Shown here: positions 59,216-64,000 of the stretch, in pieces
How the letters are laid out: every line of letters starts with the position of its first letter
How positions within the stretch are numbered: the first letter of the stretch is position 1
NCBI RefSeq assembly: GCF_008386585.1
Contig: NZ_VUOB01000041.1
Location: 211,292-275,291, forward strand
Reading direction: 5' to 3'
DNA from: Solihabitans fulvus
Lineage (GTDB): Bacteria > Actinomycetota > Actinomycetes > Mycobacteriales > Pseudonocardiaceae
Length of the DNA stretch: 64,000 nucleotides
Notes under the pieces: model-generated
Told to the model about the DNA's origin: nothing
The model's database searches: none
The model's input: the letters and a program-made list of their open reading frames with translations, nothing else
Position numbers and translations under genes: made by a program

Positions 59216-60115
59216 ATGGCTGTCAGCGACAAGACCATTCTCGTGACCGGGGCCACCGGCCAGCAGGGCGGCGCGGTCGCCGCCAGGCTGCTCGCGGACG
59301 GCTGGCGGGTGCGGGCGCTGGTGCGCGACGCGGCCGCGCCGGCCGCCGAGAAGTTGCGCGCGGCCGGCGCCCAGCTCGTCACCGGCGACCTCGGCGACCG
59401 CGGCTCGCTGGACGCCGCCTCGGCCGGCGCGCACGGCGTCTACAGCATGCAGGCCAATCCGCTCGCCAGGCCCGCCGCCGTGCCGGAGGATACCGAGTTG
59501 GTGTGGGGCCGCAACATCGCGGACGCGGCGCACGCGGCCGGGGTCCGCCACCTCGTCTACTCCTCGAGCACCGGCGTCGACCGGCCGAACGGGCTCCGCA
59601 GCGTGGCCAACAAACTGGCGATCGAGCAGCACATCCGGTCGCTCGGCGTGCCGGCCACGATCTTCCGGCCGGTGTCGTTCATGGAGAACTTCCATGCGCC
59701 GTTCTGGTGGCAGGGCGGCAACCTCGCGTCCGGGCTCGACCCGGACAAGCGCAACCAGCTCATCGCCCTCGCCGACATCGGCGCGTTCGTCGGGCTCGCC
59801 TTCGCGCGCCCGGAGGACTATCTCGGCGAGACGATCGAGATCGGCGGCGACGAACTGACCCAGCTCCAGATCGCCGCCGCGATCGGTCGGGCGACCGGAC
59901 TGCCCGTCGAGTACACGCACATCCCGATCGAGACGCTGCGGGCCACGAGCGAGACCCTGGCTCGCGCCTACGAGACGATGAACAGCCACGAGTTCGGCGC
60001 GGACGTCCCCGCCCTGCGCGAGCGCCACCCCGGCCTCCTGGACTTCGAGACCTGGCTGCGCGAGGGCGGCGCGGCACGGATCAAGTCCTTCCTGGACGGT
60101 GCTCCCGGCGCCTGA
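59216..60115 (+). CDS. NmrA-like NAD(P)-binding protein
   Basis: 299 residues, atypical SDR. Rossmann motif ILVTGATGQQGGAVA near the start, LVYSSSTGVDRPNG, FRPVSFMENFHAPFW and a C-terminal ETLARAYETMNSH region. The NmrA group binds NAD(P) as redox sensors or reductases, often next to a TetR. Target of the divergent TetR by position. Confidence 0.87.
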   Translation: MAVSDKTILVTGATGQQGGAVAARLLADGWRVRALVRDAAAPAAEKLRAAGAQLVTGDLGDRGSLDAASAGAHGVYSMQANPLARPAAVPEDTELVWGRNIADAAHAAGVRHLVYSSSTGVDRPNGLRSVANKLAIEQHIRSLGVPATIFRPVSFMENFHAPFWWQGGNLASGLDPDKRNQLIALADIGAFVGLAFARPEDYLGETIEIGGDELTQLQIAAAIGRATGLPVEYTHIPIETLRATSETLARAYETMNSHEFGADVPALRERHPGLLDFETWLREGGAARIKSFLDGAPGA

Positions 60116-60225
60116 CAGCTGGTGGTGCGTCAGTCTCCACGGGCGCGAGATGTCCGGGGTCGGGCGGCGGGCGGGGATCCTCGGATCCGATCAACTCCGG
60201 CGCCGCCCAACAGAGTCGCCCGACC

Positions 60226-60954
60226 CTAGGCACGTCCCCTGCGGGCCACCAGGTACTGGAGGGGGATCTCGAGTCGCTCGCCGTCCGGCAGGTGCTCGGT
60301 GCTCGGCAGCGTCGACCGCCCGCCGTCGACGACGCTCAGCCCCGCGTCGGCCAGCAGCCGCTCGAACTCGCCGTCGGCCAGCTCGGCCGGCGCGATGCCG
60401 TGCGCGAGGACCTCGCGGAGCTTCGGCACCGAGCCGTCGACGCTGAGGACGTCCCGGAACACGCTGCCCGCGTTCGGCGCGAGCTCGATGTCGAACAGGT
60501 GGCCGGACTCGCCGGCCAGCCGCGCGAGGGCGGCGGCCGCGGCAGGCCGCGCGCTCGCCGGCAACTGGTGCAGCACGGCCCTGACGTAGACGTTCGCGTC
60601 GCCGACCTCGGCGTGCAGGGCCTCGACGGCGGCCGGGTCGAGCAGGTCGAGCCTGCGGAACTCGGCGACGTCGCCGTGCGTCCCCCTGGCCAGCGCGATC
60701 GCCGCCTCGGCGACGTCCAGGCCGATCACCCGGTCGTACCGCTCGCCGAGGAACCTGGTCTGCGTTCCGTTGCCGCAGCCGATGTCCAGCACTGGAAGCG
60801 TCGGCGCGAAGTGCTCCCCGAACCACGCGTGGTGCCGCGCCACGTTGACCGAGGGGTCGCTGTCCCAGATCGCGGCGCCGGGGGCGGAGGGGAGGTCGAG
60901 CCAGTACTGCTCCCAGTTCCTGGCAAGGTCGTTCGACGCGGATTCGTTCACCAT
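60226..60954 (-). CDS. SAM-dependent methyltransferase
   Basis: 242 residues from the ATG at 60954. SAM motif I is VLDIGCGNGTQTRF, followed by the acidic VIGLDVAEAAI and FRRLDLLDP. ANVYVRAVLHQLPASAR is motif IV-like. Substrate unknown. An ATG at 61026 would add 24 residues unlike the family. Confidence 0.85.
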   Translation of the reverse strand: MVNESASNDLARNWEQYWLDLPSAPGAAIWDSDPSVNVARHHAWFGEHFAPTLPVLDIGCGNGTQTRFLGERYDRVIGLDVAEAAIALARGTHGDVAEFRRLDLLDPAAVEALHAEVGDANVYVRAVLHQLPASARPAAAAALARLAGESGHLFDIELAPNAGSVFRDVLSVDGSVPKLREVLAHGIAPAELADGEFERLLADAGLSVVDGGRSTLPSTEHLPDGERLEIPLQYLVARRGRA

Positions 60955-61054
60955 GGGTGCAATGCTCTGCCCTGAGTAGTCCTCCGGCGAGGAAAGCGCC
61001 CCTAACGGGTGAAGTAGTTCCGCCATCGCGGCGGTGCGGGCCGGTCGGCCACCG

Positions 61055-61843
61055 TCACGGTGTCGGCGCGCCGGTGGAGCGGACCGGGGTGACCACCCGG
61101 CCGCCGTCCGGAGTGGACAGCACCGCGACCGTCGCCGCGTAGTGCCGGGACAGCAGCTCCGGGGTGAGCACCTGCGCCGGGGTCCCGGTCGCCGCGACCC
61201 GGCCGCCGTCGAGCAGCAGCAGCCGGTCGGCGTACTGCGCGGCGAGGGTGAGGTCGTGCAGCGTGCTCACCACCGTCGTGCCGTCCTCCTTGCGCAGCCG
61301 GTCGATCAGCTCAAGCAACGCCTGCGCGTGCCCGATGTCCAGACCCGTGGTCGGCTCGTCGAGCAGCAGCACGCTGGTCTGCTGCGCCAGCACCCTGGCC
61401 AGCACCGCGCGCTGCCGTTCGCCGCCGGACAGCGTCCGCAGCTGGCGGCCGGCCAGCGCGGCGAGATCCAGTCGTGCCAACACATCCGTCACCACGTCGA
61501 GGTCGTGCCGGCTCTCCCTGGCCAGCGCGCGCAGGTGCGGCGTCCGCCCGAGCAGGACGTAGTCGGTGACGGTCAGGCCGTCCGGCAGCGCGGGTGTCTG
61601 CGGCGAGTAACCGACGGCGCGGGCCCGCTCGCGGTGCCCGAACGAGCCGATCGCCCGATCGTCCAGCAGCACCTCGCCGGTCCGGCCGACCAGCCCCGCG
61701 ACGGCCTTGAGCAGGGTCGACTTGCCGGCGCCGTTCGGGCCGATCACCGCGAGCCAGCTGCCGGACCCGACCTCGACGCTGACCCGCTCGACCACCGGGC
61801 GACCCCGGTAGCCCGCCGCGACGTCCACCAGCCCCAGCTTCAC
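61055..61843 (-). CDS. Metal-chelate ABC importer ATPase (FecE/BtuD type)
   Basis: 262 residues. Walker A IGPNGAGKST, Q-loop VGYSPQTPALP, signature LSGGERQRAVLARVLAQ, Walker B VLLLDEPTTGLD, switch His in STLHDL. Energises uptake through the permease whose stop it overlaps (ATGA at 61840-61843). Imports iron chelates, haem or cobalamin. Confidence 0.93.
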   Translation of the reverse strand: MKLGLVDVAAGYRGRPVVERVSVEVGSGSWLAVIGPNGAGKSTLLKAVAGLVGRTGEVLLDDRAIGSFGHRERARAVGYSPQTPALPDGLTVTDYVLLGRTPHLRALARESRHDLDVVTDVLARLDLAALAGRQLRTLSGGERQRAVLARVLAQQTSVLLLDEPTTGLDIGHAQALLELIDRLRKEDGTTVVSTLHDLTLAAQYADRLLLLDGGRVAATGTPAQVLTPELLSRHYAATVAVLSTPDGGRVVTPVRSTGAPTP

Positions 61844-62874
61844 GAGGCCCGCCCCCTGGTGGCGCGGAGCACGACGACGAAGAACGGCGCGCCGGCGAAG
61901 GCGGTGACCACGCCGATCGGCAGCTCGGCAGGCGCGAACGCCGTCCTGGCCACCACGTCGGCCGCGATCAGGAAGGTCGCCCCGCCAAGCAGCGACAGCG
62001 GCATCAGCACCCGGTAGCTGCCGCCGGCCAGCAACCGCACCGCGTGCGGCACCACGATCCCGACGAAGCCGATCAGCCCGCTCACCGCGACGGCCGCCGC
62101 CGTGGCCAGCGATGCGGCCACCAGCACCGCCAGCCGCACCCGCGCGGGCCGGATGCCCAGCGCGGCGGCCTCGTCGTCGCCGAGGGTCAGCACGTCAAGC
62201 AGCCGCCCGCACGCGCACAGCACCACCGAGGCCGCGCCGATGTAGGGCAGCACCAGCACCACCTGCTGCCAGCCCGCGGTGCCGAGGCCGCCGAGCATCC
62301 ACGTGTAGACCTGCCGCAGGGTGTCGGCGTGTAGCTGCTGCACGAAGGTTTGGATGGCCGTCAGGAACGACGCGACGGCCACGCCGGCGAGCAGCAGCGT
62401 CGCCGTGCCGTGCCCGGCCGACCTGCCGAGCGCCCAGGTCAGCGTGACGCCGCCGAGCGCGCCAACGAACGCGGCCAGCGGCAGCGGCCCGACCACCCAG
62501 TCCTGCGCGGCCGGCACCGTGCCGACCACGAGGGTGGCCCCGAGGCCGGCGCCGGCCGCCGCGCCGAGCAGGTACGGGTCGGCCAGCGGGTTACGGAACA
62601 CCCCCTGGAAGGCCGCGCCCGACATCGCCAGCGCCGCGCCGACCAGCCCGGCGAGCACCACCCTCGGCACCCGCAGCTGCCACAGGATCGCGGCCTCGCG
62701 GTCGGACAGCGGCGACGTGCCGCCCGTGAGCTGCGCGCCGATCTCGGCCAGCACGCGCTGCCAGCCGAGATCGATCGCGCCGAGCAGCACCGCGCCCGTC
62801 AGCACGACCGCGAGCACCAGCAGCCCCACCAGGAGCCTCGGCAGGGTCAGCCTGGTGAGCGCGGTCCGCGACAT
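61840..62874 (-). CDS. Metal-chelate ABC importer permease (FecCD/BtuC family)
   Basis: 344 residues, about ten spans. LRVPRVVLAGLVGAALAMSG and FQGVFRNPLADPYLLGAAAG are the family hallmark near the second span; GFVGIVVPHAVRLLAG is the cytoplasmic ATPase-contact loop. Seven bases separate it from the binding-protein stop; same operon. Confidence 0.93.
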   Translation of the reverse strand: MSRTALTRLTLPRLLVGLLVLAVVLTGAVLLGAIDLGWQRVLAEIGAQLTGGTSPLSDREAAILWQLRVPRVVLAGLVGAALAMSGAAFQGVFRNPLADPYLLGAAAGAGLGATLVVGTVPAAQDWVVGPLPLAAFVGALGGVTLTWALGRSAGHGTATLLLAGVAVASFLTAIQTFVQQLHADTLRQVYTWMLGGLGTAGWQQVVLVLPYIGAASVVLCACGRLLDVLTLGDDEAAALGIRPARVRLAVLVAASLATAAAVAVSGLIGFVGIVVPHAVRLLAGGSYRVLMPLSLLGGATFLIAADVVARTAFAPAELPIGVVTAFAGAPFFVVVLRATRGRAS

Positions 62875-62881
62875 CTCGGGG

Positions 62882-63853
62882 TTACTTGACCTTGGCGACG
62901 GCCGAGGCGACCGCCTGCACCAAGTCGACGACGCGCGGGCCCCAGCGGGAGGCGATGTCGTCGCCAAGCACGACGACCCCGCCGTTGCGCACGGCGTTCA
63001 GCGACGCGAAGCCCGGCCGCGCGGCGACGGTCGCGGCGCTCTGCCCGCAGCACGTGCCGTCGGCGAGGAAGATCAGGTCGGGGTTGGCGTTGACGACCTG
63101 CTCGGCAGACAGCTGCGGGTAGTCGCTGGTGGCGGCCTTGTCGGCGATGTTGGTCAGCCCGAACAGCGCGTACACCTGGCCGATGAACGTCTTCGACGTC
63201 GCGGTGTACAGGGTCGGGTCGAGCTCGTGGTAGTAGCGCAGCTCCCTGGCCGGCTTGCGAGTGTCCTTGACGGCCTTGTCGATGCCGTCGCGGGTCTTGA
63301 CCGTCAGCTCGTCGGCCTCGCGGACGTGCCCCGTCGCCTTGCCGAGCAGGCCGAACTGCGCGTACACGTCGTCCAGCTTGGCCGCGGCCGGCAGCAACAG
63401 CACCGGGATCTTGACCTTGGCCAGGTTCGCGACGAGCTGGTCGGTGTCGTTGGCCGCCACCACCAGGTCGGGGTTCTTGCCGGCGATCGCCTCGACGTTG
63501 GGCTTGAAGCCGGACAGCGTGGAGTGCGGCGCGTCGGCCGGGAAGTTCGACTGGTCATCGACGGCCACGACCTGCTTGCCGGCGCCGATCGCGAACAGCG
63601 ACTCGGTGCTCGACGGCGTCAGCGAGACGATCCGCTCCGGCCGCTTGTCCAGCGTGACCGGCTTCCCGCCGGGCGGGGTCAGCACGACCGGGAACGACGC
63701 GGCAGCGGAGTCGGCGGTCGAGGTCGACGCGGCCGGGTCGGCGTCCTTCTCGCGGTTCGCGCAGCCACCCAGGGCGAACGCGCCGACCACGGCGAACAGG
63801 GGGACCAGCGCGGCGAGCCGGCGGGGACGACGGGAAATCGGGAGGCTACGCAT
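62882..63853 (-). CDS. Metal-chelate ABC importer binding lipoprotein (FecB/BtuF type)
   Basis: 323 residues from the ATG at 63853. Lipoprotein signal LAALVPLFAVVGAFALGGC. RPERIVSLTPSSTESLFAIG is the family opening; KPNVEAIAGKNPDLVVAA, CCGQSAATVAARPGFASLNA and SRWGPRVVDLVQAV follow. No cobalamin riboswitch or clear iron-regulator box was found upstream, so the ligand stays open. A hairpin with CTCGGG/CCCGAG arms (about 63859-63900) partly covers the GAGGAAA ribosome site. Confidence 0.9.
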   Translation of the reverse strand: MRSLPISRRPRRLAALVPLFAVVGAFALGGCANREKDADPAASTSTADSAAASFPVVLTPPGGKPVTLDKRPERIVSLTPSSTESLFAIGAGKQVVAVDDQSNFPADAPHSTLSGFKPNVEAIAGKNPDLVVAANDTDQLVANLAKVKIPVLLLPAAAKLDDVYAQFGLLGKATGHVREADELTVKTRDGIDKAVKDTRKPARELRYYHELDPTLYTATSKTFIGQVYALFGLTNIADKAATSDYPQLSAEQVVNANPDLIFLADGTCCGQSAATVAARPGFASLNAVRNGGVVVLGDDIASRWGPRVVDLVQAVASAVAKVK

Positions 63854-63977
63854 GTTTCCTCGGGTGTCGGCCCGGCGAAAGGGCGGCCTGACCCCGAGAC
63901 GAGACGGGCACACACGCTCCACCCCTGCGCCGGAGGCGGGTGACGTCGGGACAGCACGCTACCAGCACCGATGCGGC

Positions 63978-64000
63978 GTTAGAGCTCCTAACACGATGGC
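63978..64000. mobile_element. Putative insertion-sequence end at the window edge
   Basis: GTTAGAGCTCCTAACAC (63978-63994) reads GTGTTAGGAGCTCTAAC on the other strand, closely matching the IS5 remnant's end word at 58540. A further element may start here; the rest is outside the window. Confidence 0.4.

Noticed and set aside
63854..63960. Cobalamin riboswitch before the metal-chelate importer
   Set aside because: The conserved B12-box core and flanking pairing expected for this riboswitch could not be found; only a modest hairpin near the ribosome site is visible.

Overview
The window is high-GC DNA with dense GTG starts, ATGA stop-start overlaps and a classic actinobacterial gene order (dnaE ... 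bio ... nadABC ... hisDCB-HA-FI ... trpE-CBA ... lgt). Together with the single-domain proteins it encodes (BsaP, NrtR, PriA-type HisA, TIGR02234 Trp-region membrane protein), this points to an actinomycete, most likely a member of the Pseudonocardiales. I cannot name the genus from sequence alone. No rRNA, tRNA or CRISPR array was recognised.

Layout. 1-5.4 kb: start of a spermidine-synthase-like gene (minus strand), dnaE and a cytochrome P450. 5.4-7.1 kb: two-gene ABC exporter. 7.2-11.8 kb: biotin genes bioA, bioD, bioB, the small BioB helper bsaP and a membrane protein, with a glutaredoxin on the other strand; bioF is missing from this locus. 11.8-17.0 kb: LON-domain protein, the Nudix-type NAD repressor nrtR, and nadABC. 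17.1-20.8 kb: nitrilase-family amidase, peptide-type binding lipoprotein and a class V PLP enzyme. 21.0-24.2 kb: hisD-hisC-hisB plus a 52-residue membrane protein. 24.3-35.9 kb: an accessory block that splits the his genes. It holds two TetR regulators, SoxR, an SDR, a DMT-type transporter, a metallo-beta-lactamase/DsbA pair, a visibly AT-richer 0.6-kb control region, and a compact six-gene unit (PLP aminotransferase, PIN-like protein, DapA-like lyase, haem-oxygenase-like diiron enzyme, Rieske ferredoxin, NCS1-type permease). 35.9-42.6 kb: hisH, hisA/priA, then a second insertion (HTH-ClpN protein, PPOX protein, degenerate GGDEF-EAL protein), then hisF, a membrane protein and hisI. 42.6-49.7 kb: TetR, trpE, membrane protein, micro-ORF, trpC, trpB, trpA, lgt. 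49.7-55.2 kb: response regulator/histidine kinase, metallohydrolase, TAXI binding protein, dicarboxylate symporter. 55.4-64 kb: cation/proton antiporter, FAD monooxygenase, IS5-family remnant, TetR/NmrA pair, methyltransferase and a metal-chelate ABC importer (binding protein, permease, ATPase); the last bases resemble an insertion-sequence end.

How it works together. The core supplies cofactors and amino acids: biotin, NAD, histidine and tryptophan. HisA is probably the bifunctional PriA, because no trpF is seen. The best candidate for an undescribed system is the six-gene unit at 30.58-35.87 kb. Its overlapping genes imply one transcript in which an aminotransferase, a pyruvate-lyase-fold enzyme and a diiron oxygenase with its own Rieske donor act on one small molecule that the adjacent permease may move.

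Two genome-scale signals cut across genes. First, short tandem duplications sit at or beside the 3' ends of many genes, most of them spanning the stop codon (bioA, bioD, bioB, nitrilase, tetR, SDR/soxR, permease, hisA, response regulator, kinase). Second, many genes show a TANNNT box exactly six bases before a start codon, the signature of leaderless transcription, and this can be used to choose start codons. Several local regulators also carry clear palindromic operator candidates at their own promoters.
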